Positions 46,112 to 57,312 of a stretch of 64,000 bases of DNA are shown here, in pieces. Where the stretch lies: assembly GCA_027311025.1 (NCBI GenBank), contig DAICZS010000002.1, positions 62,001 to 126,000 on the forward strand, read 5' to 3'. The position numbers and the translations under genes were made by a program. The notes under the pieces were generated by a model, which worked only from the letters and a program-made list of their open reading frames with translations, made no database searches and was not told the origin of the DNA. Source of the stretch: Ferrovaceae bacterium. GTDB lineage: Bacteria; Pseudomonadota; Gammaproteobacteria; Burkholderiales; Ferrovaceae. Numbering within the stretch: position 1 is the first letter of the stretch; each line of letters starts with the position of its first letter.

Positions 46112-47182
46112 ATGATCATCGTCACTGGTGGCGCCGGATTCATTGGATCCAACTTCGTGCTTGACTGGCTGGCATCCTGCGATGAACCCGTGGTGACGCT
46201 GGACAAGCTGACCTATGCCGGCAATCCGGACAATCTTGCCAGCATCGAGCATGGCCGTTTGCATCACCTCGTCAAGGGCGACATCGGTGACCCGGGGCTT
46301 GTCAGAAGTCTGCTGCGTACCCATAAACCCCGAGCCATCATCAATTTTGCTGCAGAAAGCCATGTAGACCGTTCAATCCACGGCCCTGCGGATTTCATTG
46401 AAACCAATGTGGTCGGCACGTTCCGCCTGCTGGAAACGGTACGCGCTTACTGGAACGAACTCGATAGTGCCGCGCAATCCGCCTTTCGTTTCCTGCATGT
46501 GTCCACAGACGAGGTGTACGGGTCTCTTGGCGCCACCGATCCTGCCTTTTCAGAAACCACCCCGTATGCGCCCAACAGCCCCTATTCAGCATCGAAGGCT
46601 GCCTCGGATCATCTGGTGCGTGCCTGGCATCACACCTATGGACTGCCCGTACTCACCACCAATTGTTCCAACAACTACGGCCCCTACCAGTTTCCTGAAA
46701 AGCTGATACCGCTCATGATCCACAACGCCATGCATGGCAAGCCATTGCCCGTTTATGGTGATGGCAGGAACGTGCGCGACTGGCTGTACGTCACGGACCA
46801 TTGCAGCGCCATTCGACGCGTCCTCGAGGCAGGACGCCTGGGCGAAACCTACAACATTGGCGGCAACAGCGAGCGCACCAACCTGGAGGTGGTCCATGCC
46901 CTCTGCGCCACGCTCGGCCGCCTGCATCCCAACGCCATGCCAGGCGGTTATGAATCCCTGATCCAGTTCGTCAAGGATCGACCCGGGCATGACCGGCGCT
47001 ATGCCATCGACGCCCGCAAAATCCGCAGTGAACTGGGGTGGATGCCAGCTGAGACTTTTGAATCCGGGCTGGAAAAAACCGTTCAGTGGTACCTGCACCA
47101 TCCGGAATGGACCCAACGCATCACGAGCGGTGCCTATCGTGAGTGGATCGAAAAGAATTACGCGGAGCGGACATCTTCATGA
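46112..47182 (+). CDS. rfbB: dTDP-glucose 4,6-dehydratase
   Basis: A 356-residue SDR enzyme that converts dTDP-glucose to dTDP-4-keto-6-deoxyglucose, a precursor of rhamnose and other deoxysugars of O-antigen or exopolysaccharide. NAD-binding [29 protein letters not shown]; active-site [10 protein letters not shown] and [33 protein letters not shown] and [15 protein letters not shown]. Length is typical. Its stop overlaps the rfbA start (ATGA). Confidence 0.95.
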   Translation: MIIVTGGAGFIGSNFVLDWLASCDEPVVTLDKLTYAGNPDNLASIEHGRLHHLVKGDIGDPGLVRSLLRTHKPRAIINFAAESHVDRSIHGPADFIETNVVGTFRLLETVRAYWNELDSAAQSAFRFLHVSTDEVYGSLGATDPAFSETTPYAPNSPYSASKAASDHLVRAWHHTYGLPVLTTNCSNNYGPYQFPEKLIPLMIHNAMHGKPLPVYGDGRNVRDWLYVTDHCSAIRRVLEAGRLGETYNIGGNSERTNLEVVHALCATLGRLHPNAMPGGYESLIQFVKDRPGHDRRYAIDARKIRSELGWMPAETFESGLEKTVQWYLHHPEWTQRITSGAYREWIEKNYAERTSS

Positions 47183-48057
47183 GAAAAGGCATCATTCTGG
47201 CCGGGGGCTCAGGCACCCGCCTCTATCCGGTTACCCAGGCGGTATCGAAACAGCTGCTACCGGTCTACGACAAACCCATGATCTATTACCCGCTCAGCAC
47301 CCTCATGCTGGCAGGAATCCGTGACATCCTTGTGATCTCGACGCCACAGGACACGCCCCGATTCCAGCAACTGCTGGGCGATGGCACGCAATGGGGCATT
47401 TCCATTCAATATGCGGTCCAGCCCAACCCCGAGGGGCTGGCCCAGGCCTTCATCATCGGCAAGGACTTCATTGGTCAGGACCCCAGCGCCCTGGTGCTGG
47501 GCGACAACATATTTTATGGGCACGACTTTTCGGGCATGCTGGACCGTGCCCAGCAACACACGGATGGCGCAACCATCTTTGCCTACGCCGTCACCGACCC
47601 GGAACGCTATGGTGTTGCAGAATTCGATGCCAGTGGCCGCGTCATCAGCCTGGAAGAAAAGCCCAAAAACCCGCGCTCACGGTATGCCGTCACGGGCCTC
47701 TATTTCTACGACAACCAGGTGTGTGAGCTGGCCCAAAACCTCAAGCCTTCCACGCGTGGTGAACTGGAAATCACCGACCTCAACAGGTGTTACCTGAACC
47801 AGCGCCAGCTGCACGTTGAGCTGATGGGGCGCGGCTTCGCCTGGCTGGACACCGGCACCCACGAATCCTTGCTGGAGGCCGCGCAGTACATTCAAACCGT
47901 GGAAAAAAGGCAGGGGCTCAAAATTGCCTGCCCCGAGGAAATTGCCTATCGAAAGGGCATGATTTCTGCCGCGGACGTGGAAGCCCTTGCAGCGCGCATG
48001 AAGAACAACGGTTATGGGCAGTATTTGTACCAGATTCTGAACGAACAGCTGTTTTAA
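47179..48057 (+). CDS. rfbA: Glucose-1-phosphate thymidylyltransferase
   Basis: A 292-residue nucleotidyltransferase making dTDP-glucose, the step before RfbB. ATG 47179 overlaps the rfbB stop, and the protein begins [19 protein letters not shown], the expected N terminus (an in-frame start at 47143 is inside rfbB and rejected). Other motifs: [64 protein letters not shown]. No rfbC or rfbD follows; the next gene is convergent 4 bp away. Confidence 0.95.
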   Translation: MRKGIILAGGSGTRLYPVTQAVSKQLLPVYDKPMIYYPLSTLMLAGIRDILVISTPQDTPRFQQLLGDGTQWGISIQYAVQPNPEGLAQAFIIGKDFIGQDPSALVLGDNIFYGHDFSGMLDRAQQHTDGATIFAYAVTDPERYGVAEFDASGRVISLEEKPKNPRSRYAVTGLYFYDNQVCELAQNLKPSTRGELEITDLNRCYLNQRQLHVELMGRGFAWLDTGTHESLLEAAQYIQTVEKRQGLKIACPEEIAYRKGMISAADVEALAARMKNNGYGQYLYQILNEQLF

Positions 48058-48061
48058 GCCG

Positions 48062-48781
48062 TCAGGACCAGCGTATCGGCTCAACAACGCTGCCAAGGCA
48101 ATACCCCTGCCCTCGTATGGATTTGATCAGGCTTTCGCCAGGGTGAAACCTGCGCAATTTGCAGCGCAGTCCTGACACCATGACGTCCACCGAGCGATCC
48201 AGTGCACTCCATGCGCGGCCGCATACCAGGTTGGCGATGACGTCCCGACCAATGACCCGATTGCCACTTTCGGTCAGGCAAACCAGCAGGTCAAATTCAC
48301 GACTGGTCAGGAGGATGGGTTCACCCTCGCAGGTGCACAGGTTGCGGCGCTGTTTGTCCAGGATGAATCCGGAAAACCGCACCAGTCCCTCGTTACCCGA
48401 TGGGGCCCTGGCCTGCAATCGTTGCACCAGCCGTCGCGCCCTTACCACCAGTTCGCGCATGTCCGTGGGCTTGCCCAGGTAATCGTCTGCGCCCATCAGA
48501 ATGCCCAGAATCCGGTCCTGCGTGGTGGATTTTCCGCTGATGACCATGATGCCCATTTCAGGATGGGATTCCCGGGCGTAACGGACGAAATCTAGGCCGT
48601 TATCTTCGGGACCCAGCATTACGTCCACCAACGCCAGCTCAAATCGCGACTGGTGGATCAGGGCTTTGGCGTGGCTCACAGCCTTGCAGTGAATGATTTC
48701 AAATCCCTCGCGACTGAAAATATGCCGAAACAGGCGCGCCAGTTGCAGATCATCTTCCAGAATCAATACGGATGTAGTCAT
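48062..48781 (-). CDS. OmpR/PhoB-family response regulator, orphan
   Basis: A 239-residue two-domain regulator. Receiver: acidic LEDD (8-11), phospho-acceptor D53 in LALVDVMLG, and K104-type Lys in DDYLGKPTDMRELV. C-terminal winged helix: GEPILLTSREFDLLVCL, RVIGRDVIANLVCG, SVDVMVSGLRCKLR and IKSIRGQGYCL. No histidine kinase gene is adjacent, so partner and regulon are unknown. It is divergent from nadB across 202 bp. Confidence 0.88.
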   Translation of the reverse strand: MTTSVLILEDDLQLARLFRHIFSREGFEIIHCKAVSHAKALIHQSRFELALVDVMLGPEDNGLDFVRYARESHPEMGIMVISGKSTTQDRILGILMGADDYLGKPTDMRELVVRARRLVQRLQARAPSGNEGLVRFSGFILDKQRRNLCTCEGEPILLTSREFDLLVCLTESGNRVIGRDVIANLVCGRAWSALDRSVDVMVSGLRCKLRRFHPGESLIKSIRGQGYCLGSVVEPIRWS

Positions 48782-48914
48782 TTGTCCAGATCCGAATTAC
48801 GCTGATCAATGCATTACAAGTTCAATCAAGCCACTCGGCGCTGATATTAAAAGATACGAAAATGTTTTTGTTTATGTTTTTGTCAGGATTTGTGATGTGC
48901 CATTCATGACGGGC

Positions 48915-48943
48915 TTGTGACAAAACGCGCAGCGACGCATACT
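48915..48943 (+). promoter_or_regulatory. Candidate promoter of nadB
   Basis: TTGTGA (48915-48920) and CATACT (48938-48943) have a 17-bp spacer and lie about 40 bp before the proposed CTG start of nadB. Each box matches 4 of 6 consensus bases. The rest of 48782-48914 is AT-rich (a TTTTTGTTTATGTTTTTGTC stretch near 48860) and would hold the regulator's own promoter on the other strand. Confidence 0.35.
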
Positions 48944-48983
48944 TGCGGCTGATGATGATCCAACCCCTTTCTGGAGCTGTTTT

Positions 48984-50564
48984 CTGAAAACTTTCGACGC
49001 CATCGTGATCGGTAGCGGACTGGCCGGCGCCACGGCGGCGTTGCGCCTTGCCGGGCATTGCAAGGTGGCAGTGCTCACCAAGCGCACGCTGGAAGATGGC
49101 GCCAGCGGTTGGGCGCAGGGAGGCATTGCCGCGGTGATCGGAACGGGCGACAGTTTTGACTCCCACATTGAAGACACGCTCAATGCCGGTGCCGGCCTGT
49201 GTGATCCGGCTGCCACGCGCTTTATCGTAGAACACGCCCCGGCAGCCATTGAATGGCTGAGCGAGCAGGGAGTACCCTTCACCCACGAGGAAGGACACCT
49301 GCACCTGACCCGTGAGGGTGGCCACACCCACCGGCGCATCGTGCACGCTGCCGATGCCACGGGGGCCGCAGTCCAGAATCAGCTCTACCCCAAAATGAAG
49401 GCGCACCCGAACATCACCCTGTTCGATCATTACATGCTGGTGGACCTCATTACTACGGGCAAGCTGAAGCAGATTGGCAGGCGCTGCCTGGGGCTTTATG
49501 CACTCAACGAACTGACCGGTGAAGTGGAGACCTTCTCGGCAGGGCATATCCTGCTGGCCACCGGCGGGGCAGGCAAGGTTTATCTCTATACCACCAACCC
49601 GGACACCGCCACGGGTGATGGCATTGCCGCCGCCTGGCGGGCTGGTTGCCGGGTGGGCAACATGGAATTCATCCAGTTTCACCCCACCTGCCTGTACCAC
49701 CCCCACGCCAAGTCGTTTCTCATTTCCGAAGCGGTTCGTGGCGAAGGTGGCATCCTGTGCCTACCCGACGGCACGCGTTTCATGCCAGACCACGACCCAC
49801 GCGCCGAACTTGCCCCGCGGGACATCGTGGCGCGCGCCATCGACTTTGAAATGAAGCGGCATGGCATCGATTGCGTCTATCTCGACATCACCCAAAAAGG
49901 CGAGGCGTTCATTCGCGAGCATTTCCCAACCATTTACCAACGCTGCATGGACTTGGGCATCGACATGGCGCGCGAGCCCATACCGGTGGTGCCCGCCGCC
50001 CATTACACCTGCGGCGGCGTGGTGACGGACCTTGCAGGACGAACCGATCTGGACTGCCTGTATGCCATCGGAGAGACGGCCTACACCGGCTTGCACGGCG
50101 CCAACCGGCTGGCCAGCAACTCCCTGCTGGAATGTGTGGTCATGGCGACGGCAGCAAGCCAGGACGTCCTGAAGCACCCCTCCTTTCCTGCCTCGCAATT
50201 GCCTGCATGGGACAGCAGCCAGGTGACGGATGCCGATGAGGAAGTCGTGATTTCCCATAACTGGGATGAGTTGCGGCGCTTCATGTGGGACTATGTCGGC
50301 ATCGTACGCACCGACAAGCGTCTCGAACGCGCAGCCCACCGCTTGAAATTGTTGTCCGAAGAAATCCGTGAGTTTTACGCCAACTTCCACGTCAGCCGCG
50401 ATCTGCTGGAGCTGCGCAATCTCGTCATGGTGTCAGACCTGATCGTTCGCTCTGCCCAATCACGCCACGAAAGCCGCGGCCTGCACTTCAGCCGCGATTA
50501 TCCCTTCACCCTGGACAAGGCACAGCCCACCTTCTGCCCGGGCATGCCCAACGCAGAACCCTGA
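48984..50564 (+). CDS. nadB: L-aspartate oxidase, probable CTG start
   Basis: FAD enzyme that oxidises L-aspartate to iminoaspartate, the first step of de novo NAD synthesis. The family N terminus ([24 protein letters not shown]-binding strand and GxGxxG) is complete only if translation starts at CTG 48984, which has GGAG (48973-48976) 7 bp upstream. The next start codon, GTG 49005, would remove the first beta strand. No in-frame ATG, GTG or TTG lies close upstream. Other motifs: [76 protein letters not shown]. 527 codons in total. Confidence 0.92.
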   Translation: MKTFDAIVIGSGLAGATAALRLAGHCKVAVLTKRTLEDGASGWAQGGIAAVIGTGDSFDSHIEDTLNAGAGLCDPAATRFIVEHAPAAIEWLSEQGVPFTHEEGHLHLTREGGHTHRRIVHAADATGAAVQNQLYPKMKAHPNITLFDHYMLVDLITTGKLKQIGRRCLGLYALNELTGEVETFSAGHILLATGGAGKVYLYTTNPDTATGDGIAAAWRAGCRVGNMEFIQFHPTCLYHPHAKSFLISEAVRGEGGILCLPDGTRFMPDHDPRAELAPRDIVARAIDFEMKRHGIDCVYLDITQKGEAFIREHFPTIYQRCMDLGIDMAREPIPVVPAAHYTCGGVVTDLAGRTDLDCLYAIGETAYTGLHGANRLASNSLLECVVMATAASQDVLKHPSFPASQLPAWDSSQVTDADEEVVISHNWDELRRFMWDYVGIVRTDKRLERAAHRLKLLSEEIREFYANFHVSRDLLELRNLVMVSDLIVRSAQSRHESRGLHFSRDYPFTLDKAQPTFCPGMPNAEP

Positions 50565-50663
50565 TCTTCTGATTGCCTGCGTAGCCCCATGCAGGGCAGC
50601 ATGATTTGTTACGCTTTCCCGAAAGCAACGACATTCCGTTGGGGTATAGTCCGCTTTATTGCC

Positions 50664-53126
50664 ATGACGACTTCAGAACCTTTCCAGGCGCCCCCAGCGG
50701 CCACCTCGGCAACAACCAGGCTGGCCGAGCTGCAATCCCGCGCCGATGTTGGGCTGTCGCACAAAGAGGCCGCATTGCGGCTGCAACGCGATGGCCCCAA
50801 CGAAATTCCGGAAAAAAAACGGCATCCCCTGCAGCAGTTTGCCAAAAAATTCTGGAACCTCTCCGCATGGATGATCGAGCTCATCGCCATCCTCTCCTTC
50901 GTGATTCACAAAAGCCTCGACATGTGGATAGCCCTGGTATTGCTGGTGGTCAATGCGATACTGGGGTTTGCCCAGGAACAGCGCGCCAACGCCGCTGTCG
51001 CGGCCCTACGAAGCCAGCTGCAGGTGATGACCCGGGTGCTGCGCGAAGGTTCATGGCAAACCCTTTCGGCGCAACAGCTGGTGAAGGGCGATGTGGTCCG
51101 GATCCGGGCCGGGGATTTCGTGCCTGCCGACCTGCAGATCATCGAGGGGGTTTTGCAGGTGGATCAGTCCGCCTTGACCGGCGAATCCCATGAGGTGGAA
51201 CAGCGGGCGGACGGCGATCTCTACTCCGGATCCGTCGTGCGCCTGGGTGAGGCCACGGGCGTGGTCATTGCCACGGGAACGGCCACCTGGTTTGGACGCA
51301 CCACGCAGCTTGTGGAAACGGCCCACCCGAAATTGCACGTGGAAAAGGTCATTGCCCGGGTGGTGCGCTGGCTTGTGATCCTGGTCAGCCTGCTGGTAGG
51401 GCTGACGCTCCTTGCCGCATTTTTCGAGGGAATGCCCCTGCTGCGGGTCTTGCCGGTTGCCTTGGCCATTCTGATGAACGCCGTGCCCGTGGCTCTGCCG
51501 GTCATGTTTACCGTCAGCATGGCCCTGGGCTCTCTGGATTTGACGCGTCAGGGCGTATTGATCACGCAGCTCAGTGCCGTGGAAGATGCTGCCACCATGG
51601 ATGTCCTCTGTGCCGATAAAACAGGCACCCTGACCTGCAACCGACTCACCGTGGCACAAGTGTTGCCGCAGCCCGGAATCTCCGAAACGACGCTATTGCA
51701 GGCCAGTCGCTGGGCCTCGAACGAGGCCAATAACGACCCCATCGACCTGGCGATCCTGCAAGCCGCCAAAGCGCGTGCCCTGCCCTCCCCGCCGTTTCGC
51801 ATACTGTCCTTTTCGCCATTCTCGGCAGCAACGCGCCGCACTGAGGCCGTCATTGAAGTGGATGGCCAGCAACTGCGCTGCATCAAGGGGGCACTGCGCA
51901 CGGTGGGTGCAGCTGCAGGGCTGGATGAACCCGCCCTTGCGGCACTGGAGTTGCAGGCAGACCAGGAAGCCGCGCAAGGCCGGCGTGCCCTGGCGGTGGC
52001 CTGTGCCACGAATGGTGCGGCCCTCAAGCTGCTGGGCCTGATAACGCTGTACGATCCCCCACGCCCCGATTCGCGCCAGCTCATCGCGCAACTGCGCGAA
52101 ATGGGTATCCGCGTCAAAATGCTCACTGGCGACGCCCTGCCCGTCGCCAGCGAAGTGGCGCGCCAGCTGGGTCTTGCACAGATCCTGCGTGCGCCGGAAT
52201 TGCGCGCGTTGCAAAGCCGTGCAGCTGCACAGGCCACCGCCCTGACCGAATCGGTCGATGGTTTTGCCGAGGTGTTTCCCGAAGACAAGTTTCTGGTGGT
52301 CAAAAACCTGCAAAATGCCGGACATATCGTGGGCATGACGGGGGATGGCGTCAACGACGCACCGGCACTGCGCCAGTCCGAGGTCGGGATCGCCGTGAGT
52401 GGTGCCACGGACGTGGCCAAGGGGTCGGCCAGTGCGGTGCTGACCACCGAGGGGCTGTCCAACATCATCGCGCTCGTCAAAACCGGTCGTGCCATCTACC
52501 AGCGGGTGCTGACCTGGATTCTGTACAAGGTGGCCCAAACCCTGCTCAAGGCTGGTTTTGTGGTGGTGTCTTTCCTGGTACTTGGCAAATTTGCCATTTC
52601 ATTGCTGGGCATCGTCCTGCTGGTGTTCATGAACGATTTCATGATGATCTCCCTTGCCACCGATCATGTGCGGCCATCACCCATGCCCGAAACCTGGAAT
52701 ATCGGCCCACAAATCAAGGTGGCCGCCGTTCTGGGCCTGCTGATGCTGGCCGAGGGACTGGGATTGCTCGGCTACGGCTGGATTCATTTTGGCCTGGAGG
52801 GCGCGCGCGGCCCCTTGTTGACCTACGGATTTGAAATTCTGGGGGCATTTGCGCTCTTTTCGGTATTTTCCTTGAGAGAGCGCACCGCCTTCTGGCATTC
52901 ACGGCCCAGCGGTGTGCTGTTTGTGGCGGTGCTCTTCGATGCCCTGCTTGCTGCCGGCATCGGACTGACGGGCCTGGCCGAGATGGAGGCCTTGCCTGCC
53001 GGTGACATTGCCTTCATTTTTGTCATGACGGGCCTGCTGGCCCTCGGGCCCAATGACTGGGTCAAGACGCGCCTGATGGCAAGGGCGTTGTCTTCAGGCC
53101 GCGCCAATCCCGGGCACAATTCCTGA
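50664..53126 (+). CDS. Plasma-membrane proton-translocating P-type ATPase (type IIIA)
   Basis: An 820-residue P3A ATPase like fungal/plant PMA and archaeal H+-pumps. I place the start at ATG 50664, shortly after a -10-like TATAGT (50645-50650); an upstream in-frame start at 50589 is possible. Order: cation-ATPase N domain ([20 protein letters not shown]), TM1-2, actuator with LTGES (about 171-175), TM4 [18 protein letters not shown], phosphorylation site CADKTGTLT (D318), hinge [21 protein letters not shown], then C-terminal TMs. It lacks CPx metal motifs. Likely exports protons for pH homeostasis. It lies between nadB and nadA but is not clearly in their operon; its 3' end overlaps nadA by 33 bp convergently. 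Confidence 0.87.
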   Translation: MTTSEPFQAPPAATSATTRLAELQSRADVGLSHKEAALRLQRDGPNEIPEKKRHPLQQFAKKFWNLSAWMIELIAILSFVIHKSLDMWIALVLLVVNAILGFAQEQRANAAVAALRSQLQVMTRVLREGSWQTLSAQQLVKGDVVRIRAGDFVPADLQIIEGVLQVDQSALTGESHEVEQRADGDLYSGSVVRLGEATGVVIATGTATWFGRTTQLVETAHPKLHVEKVIARVVRWLVILVSLLVGLTLLAAFFEGMPLLRVLPVALAILMNAVPVALPVMFTVSMALGSLDLTRQGVLITQLSAVEDAATMDVLCADKTGTLTCNRLTVAQVLPQPGISETTLLQASRWASNEANNDPIDLAILQAAKARALPSPPFRILSFSPFSAATRRTEAVIEVDGQQLRCIKGALRTVGAAAGLDEPALAALELQADQEAAQGRRALAVACATNGAALKLLGLITLYDPPRPDSRQLIAQLREMGIRVKMLTGDALPVASEVARQLGLAQILRAPELRALQSRAAAQATALTESVDGFAEVFPEDKFLVVKNLQNAGHIVGMTGDGVNDAPALRQSEVGIAVSGATDVAKGSASAVLTTEGLSNIIALVKTGRAIYQRVLTWILYKVAQTLLKAGFVVVSFLVLGKFAISLLGIVLLVFMNDFMMISLATDHVRPSPMPETWNIGPQIKVAAVLGLLMLAEGLGLLGYGWIHFGLEGARGPLLTYGFEILGAFALFSVFSLRERTAFWHSRPSGVLFVAVLFDALLAAGIGLTGLAEMEALPAGDIAFIFVMTGLLALGPNDWVKTRLMARALSSGRANPGHNS

Positions 53127-54185
53127 CGCCCCTGCGCGTGAAGCCGTGAAATCCAGCATGCGCTGGATGGGAATGCGTGCCTTCGCGGCCAGTTCAGGTG
53201 AAACCTCGATGCACTGATGGCCGCGCTGCAAGACCTCCAGCAGGTTTTCAAGGCCGTTCATGGCCATCCAGGGACAATGGGCACAACTGCGACAGGTGGC
53301 GCTTGAGCCTGCAGTGGGCGCTTCCAGGAAAGTCTTTCCCGGATTCTGCTGGCGCAGCTTGTGCATCATGCCATTGTCCGTGGCCACGATAAACGAGGGT
53401 GCAGCCAGCGTGCTGGCCGCTTTCAGAATGGCCGAGGTGGACCCGACCACATCGGCCAATGCCACCACCGCAGCGGGCGATTCAGGGTGAACCAGCACTT
53501 TGGCCTCGGGATGCTGGCGCATGAGGTCCTGCAGTTCGCTGGTCTTGAACTCGTCATGGACCACACAGGAGCCTCGCCATAGCAGCATGTCAGCCCCGGT
53601 TTGGGACTGCACATATTCACCCAGATGCTTGTCAGGAGCCCAGAGAATCTTTTTTCCCTGGCCATGCAGATGACGGACGATATCCACGGCGCAGCTTGAA
53701 GTGACCACCCAATCTGCGCGGGCCTTCACCGCGGCGCTCGTATTGGCATAGACCACGACCGTTCGGTCGGGATGCTGGTCGCAAAAAGCTGTGAATGCAT
53801 CGACTGGGCAGCCCAGATCGAGCGAACATTCTGCCTCGAGGGTGGGCATCAACACGGTTTTGTCGTTGGAGAGAATTTTGGCGGTTTCGCCCATGAAGCG
53901 CACCCCGGCCACCACCAGCGTGCTGGCCGCATGGTTTTTTCCAAAGCGGGCCATTTCCAGCGAATCGGCAACCAGTCCGCCCGTGGCTTCGGCAAGGTCC
54001 TGTAAATCCGGGTGCACATAGTAGTGGGACACCAGGACGGCGTTTTTAAGCAGGAGCTGGTCACGAACCTGTTTCAGCAGTTCCTGGCGGCGCGCTGCGC
54101 CAGGTTCTTCTGGCACATTGGCCCAGACATGACGGGTATCGCACGTGGCCGGACGCTCATACTCAACATCAATAATCTTATTCAT
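53094..54185 (-). CDS. nadA: Quinolinate synthase
   Basis: A 363-residue 4Fe-4S enzyme that condenses iminoaspartate with dihydroxyacetone phosphate. The three cluster cysteines have E. coli-like spacing: C120 ([10 protein letters not shown]), C207 ([11 protein letters not shown]) and C304 ([10 protein letters not shown]). Other signatures are [59 protein letters not shown] and [14 protein letters not shown]. It is the second gene of a nadC-nadA operon (8-bp overlap with nadC). Confidence 0.96.
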   Translation of the reverse strand: MNKIIDVEYERPATCDTRHVWANVPEEPGAARRQELLKQVRDQLLLKNAVLVSHYYVHPDLQDLAEATGGLVADSLEMARFGKNHAASTLVVAGVRFMGETAKILSNDKTVLMPTLEAECSLDLGCPVDAFTAFCDQHPDRTVVVYANTSAAVKARADWVVTSSCAVDIVRHLHGQGKKILWAPDKHLGEYVQSQTGADMLLWRGSCVVHDEFKTSELQDLMRQHPEAKVLVHPESPAAVVALADVVGSTSAILKAASTLAAPSFIVATDNGMMHKLRQQNPGKTFLEAPTAGSSATCRSCAHCPWMAMNGLENLLEVLQRGHQCIEVSPELAAKARIPIQRMLDFTASRAGASGIVPGIGAA

Positions 54186-55035
54186 CTAATTGAAATCTCA
54201 TAGAAAAATCTACCGCTTTAATGTCCTTTGTCAACCCCCCAACGGAGATGCGGTCCACCCCGGTGAGGGCGATGCCGCGCACTGACTCCAACGTGACACC
54301 TCCTGAGACTTCCAGGATGGCCCGATTCCTGGTCAGTTGCACCGCTTGATGTTGCTGGGCCAGGGTCATGTTGTCCAGCAGGATCATCGGCGCCCCCGCT
54401 TCAAGGGCCTCTTCAAGCTGTGCCAGGGTCTCCACCTCCACCTCGACGAAGACGTCAGGAGGCGCTGCCGCAAGGGCCTGTCTTATTGCGGCAGTAAGAC
54501 TGCCTGCTGCCGCAAGATGGTTTTCCTTGATCAGGATGCCGTCATACAGGCCCAGGCGGTGATTGGTTCCACCACCGATACGCACGGCGTATTTTTCGGC
54601 AAGGCGCAATCCAGGCAGCGTCTTTCGGGTATCCACGATCCGCGCCCGGCAACCCGCTATGGCTTCGACAAAGCGATGGGTTTGGGTGGCTACGGCCGAG
54701 AGGGTCTGCAGAAAATTCAGCGCAGTACGCTCTCCCGTCAACAGCGCTCGTGCAGGGCCTCGCAGGGTTGCCACCAGGCTGTCGGGCGCCGCCATCGCGC
54801 CTTCATCCACATGCCACACGATCTCGACCGACGCAGCGAGCTGTGCAAAAACGGTTTCAACCCAGGGTTGCCCACACAAAACGGCTGCTTCGCGCACCCG
54901 GATGGTGGCACTGGCCCACCGTCCTTCGGCAATCAGTGCGGCTGTCCGGTCCCCGCTGCCCACATCCTCGGCCAGGGCGAGGGCCACCTGCTCGCCAATA
55001 CCCGATGGAAGTGGTGAATGATTGTGCAAAATCAT
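54178..55035 (-). CDS. nadC: Nicotinate-nucleotide pyrophosphorylase (carboxylating)
   Basis: A 285-residue quinolinate phosphoribosyltransferase giving nicotinate mononucleotide and CO2. Motifs: [75 protein letters not shown], and [14 protein letters not shown]. Start ATG 55035 has AAAAGG upstream on the minus strand. Its 3' end overlaps nadA, so nadC precedes nadA here while nadB is upstream on the other strand. Confidence 0.96.
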   Translation of the reverse strand: MILHNHSPLPSGIGEQVALALAEDVGSGDRTAALIAEGRWASATIRVREAAVLCGQPWVETVFAQLAASVEIVWHVDEGAMAAPDSLVATLRGPARALLTGERTALNFLQTLSAVATQTHRFVEAIAGCRARIVDTRKTLPGLRLAEKYAVRIGGGTNHRLGLYDGILIKENHLAAAGSLTAAIRQALAAAPPDVFVEVEVETLAQLEEALEAGAPMILLDNMTLAQQHQAVQLTRNRAILEVSGGVTLESVRGIALTGVDRISVGGLTKDIKAVDFSMRFQLDE

Positions 55036-55182
55036 ATAAACCTTTTCTTATTGAAGCAGTCCAAAATCCTGATAATATTGCGTTCTGCTGCAATGCAATA
55101 ATGGTGGCGCGGACCGGCGCATTTGCGTAAACTGCCTCACCTTGCAACAGAACTGTGATGAACTTACCTGGATAAAGGGCCC
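55036..55182. promoter_or_regulatory. Divergent nadC/panD promoter region
   Basis: A 147-bp gap. On the minus strand a TATTAT lies about 40 bp before the nadC ATG, with TTGCAT 15 bp further upstream as a poor -35. AT-rich TAATAAT-like sequences read on the plus strand could serve panD. No operator or riboswitch is recognised. Confidence 0.3.
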
Positions 55183-55563
55183 ATGCAACGGACAATGCTT
55201 AAAGCCAAACTTCATCGTGTCACCGTTACTCAGTCTGAATTGGGTTACGAAGGTTCCTGTGCCATCGACGAAGACTTGCTGGATGCTGCCGACATTCGCG
55301 AATATCAGCAAATAGACATTTACAACGTCAACAATGGCGACCGTTTTACCACCTATGCCATCCGCGGCCAGCGCGGCTCCGGCATGATTTCTGTCAACGG
55401 AGCGGCCGCACGCAAGGCGCAAGTGGGTGACATCCTGATCATCGCCACCTACGCCGCCTACACCGAAGCCGAGCTCGAAACGTTTGAACCCCGGCTGGTA
55501 TACGTGGATGCCAACAACCGCATCAAACGGCAAGGGTTCAAGATTCCGCTGCAATCCGTCTGA
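55183..55563 (+). CDS. panD: Aspartate 1-decarboxylase precursor
   Basis: A 126-residue pyruvoyl enzyme making beta-alanine for pantothenate and CoA. The self-cleavage site G24-S25 is in [19 protein letters not shown]25 becomes the pyruvoyl group. Other conserved parts are [47 protein letters not shown] and the C-terminal [12 protein letters not shown]. It is divergent from nadC; both pathways use aspartate. Its 3' end is 6 bp from convergent etfA. Confidence 0.97.
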   Translation: MQRTMLKAKLHRVTVTQSELGYEGSCAIDEDLLDAADIREYQQIDIYNVNNGDRFTTYAIRGQRGSGMISVNGAAARKAQVGDILIIATYAAYTEAELETFEPRLVYVDANNRIKRQGFKIPLQSV

Positions 55564-55569
55564 AGCGCC

Positions 55570-56502
55570 TTACAATGCCGACGTCAACGCCGGCACCACC
55601 TGATTGAGATCTCCCACCAGGCCGTAATCTGCAACTGCAAAAATCGGGGCGTCAGGATCCTTGTTGATGGCCACGATGACCCGGGATGCCTTCATCCCGG
55701 CCAGATGCTGAATGGCCCCCGAAATACCCACGGCAATGTAGAGGTCGGGAGCCACGATCTTCCCCGTCTGCCCCACCTGATAATCGTTGGGCACATAACC
55801 CGAATCCACGGCGGCCCGTGAAGCGCCCAGCGCCGCATTCAGTTTGTCCGCCAGGGGTTCCAGCAACGCGCTGAAACGCTCGGCACTGCCCAGGCCACGC
55901 CCTCCAGAAACCACAACCCGCGCCGACTCCAGTTCGGGACGGGAGGAATCATTCAATGCAAGGTGGATGCGCCGGGACAGCCCGGTGTCGGGCGCGGCAT
56001 CCACTTTTTCCAGGCGTGCCGAACCGCCCGTTTCCGCCACGGCTTCAAAAGCCGTAGCGCGCACGGTGATGACCTTGATGGCATCTTCAGAATGCACGGT
56101 GGCCCAAACGCTGCCGGCATAAATGGGGCGGGTGAATGTGTCTGGTGCGTCCACACGAACGATGTCAGAGACCTGCGCCACATCCAGCAAGGCGGCAACG
56201 CGCGGCATCCAGTTCTTGCCAGAGGCGCTTGCTGCAGCAAGCAGGTGCGTGTAATTGCGCGCAAGGCTGAGCACCAGGTCTGCCATGCATTCAGCACCTG
56301 CGCTGTCCAGGACATCGCTTTCAGCCAGCAGCACGCACCCGACGCCCGACAGGGCACGTGCCGATTCGGCAACGGCTGCGCAATGTTGTCCTGCCACCAG
56401 CAGGTGGATCTCTCCCCCGATGGCCTGGGCTGCGGCCAGGACATGGCGCGTGGCAGCCTTGAGATGCTGGTTGTCGTGTTCAGCAACGACGAGAATGGTC
56501 AT
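55570..56502 (-). CDS. etfA: Electron transfer flavoprotein alpha subunit
   Basis: A 310-residue FAD-carrying subunit of ETF, which takes electrons from acyl-CoA dehydrogenases and passes them to ETF-ubiquinone oxidoreductase. The C-terminal FAD domain has RVVVSGGRGLGSAERF, GSGYVPNDYQVGQTGKIV (with preceding AAVDSG), PDLYIAVGISGAIQHLAGM and INKDPDAPIFAVADYGLVGD. It follows etfB by 10 bp and is the last gene of the operon. Confidence 0.95.
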   Translation of the reverse strand: MTILVVAEHDNQHLKAATRHVLAAAQAIGGEIHLLVAGQHCAAVAESARALSGVGCVLLAESDVLDSAGAECMADLVLSLARNYTHLLAAASASGKNWMPRVAALLDVAQVSDIVRVDAPDTFTRPIYAGSVWATVHSEDAIKVITVRATAFEAVAETGGSARLEKVDAAPDTGLSRRIHLALNDSSRPELESARVVVSGGRGLGSAERFSALLEPLADKLNAALGASRAAVDSGYVPNDYQVGQTGKIVAPDLYIAVGISGAIQHLAGMKASRVIVAINKDPDAPIFAVADYGLVGDLNQVVPALTSAL

Positions 56503-56512
56503 GGGTTATTCC

Positions 56513-57262
56513 TCAAATGACTTTGGCTTCGTTTTTCAGTTTGTCCAACAGCTCTGCCACATCGTTGACCTTGATGCCACCCTGTCGTGCAGGGGGTTCG
56601 GCCACCTTGAGCAGCGTGAGACGCGAGGTGACATCCACACCCAAGTCAGCCGGCGTCAGGGTTTCGAGGGGCTTCTTCTTGGCTTTCATGATGTTGGGCA
56701 GCGTGGCATAACGCGGCTCATTCAGGCGCAAGTCGGTGGTGATGACTGCCGGCAGTGTGATGGACAGCGTCTCAAGGCCCCCATCAATTTCACGCGTGAC
56801 GCTGGCTCGGTCCGATCCCAGTTCAATCCGTGACGCAAAGGTGGCCTGGGCCCATCCCAGCAAGGCAGCCAGCATCTGTCCGGTCTGGTTGGCATCATCA
56901 TCAATGGCCTGTTTGCCGCAGATCACCAGTCCGGGTTGTTCACGCAGCACCAGCACCTTCAATAACTTGGCCACAGCCAGCGGCTGCAGGGCTTCATCGG
57001 TTTCCACCAGGATGGCGCGATCCGCCCCCAGGGCGAGCGCCGTTCGCAGGGTTTCCTGGCAGGCCTGGGTGCCGCAGGAAATGGCGATGATCTCACTGGC
57101 CTGCCCGGCCTCCTTGAAGCGAATGGCCGCTTCCATGGCGATTTCATCGAAGGGGTTCATGGACATCTTGAGGCCTGACAGCTCCACCCCAGAACCATCA
57201 GCCTTGGGACGCGCCTTGATGTTGTAGTCCAGCACACGCTTGACGGGAACCAATACTTTCAT
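56513..57262 (-). CDS. etfB: Electron transfer flavoprotein beta subunit
   Basis: A 249-residue ETF subunit that binds AMP. Signatures: [78 protein letters not shown] and [21 protein letters not shown]. It lies 50 bp after the thiolase gene in the same direction and is almost contiguous with etfA. Confidence 0.95.
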   Translation of the reverse strand: MKVLVPVKRVLDYNIKARPKADGSGVELSGLKMSMNPFDEIAMEAAIRFKEAGQASEIIAISCGTQACQETLRTALALGADRAILVETDEALQPLAVAKLLKVLVLREQPGLVICGKQAIDDDANQTGQMLAALLGWAQATFASRIELGSDRASVTREIDGGLETLSITLPAVITTDLRLNEPRYATLPNIMKAKKKPLETLTPADLGVDVTSRLTLLKVAEPPARQGGIKVNDVAELLDKLKNEAKVI

Positions 57263-57312
57263 GAATCAGACTTCCTCATAATTTAGGGAAAACCTCAACG
57301 GGTAACCGTGCA

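Noticed and set aside
51548-52495. 315-residue minus-strand open frame inside the proton ATPase gene
   Set aside because: Composition (Ser/Ala/Arg/Pro-rich) is typical of an antisense shadow; the opposite strand carries the conserved P-type ATPase motifs.
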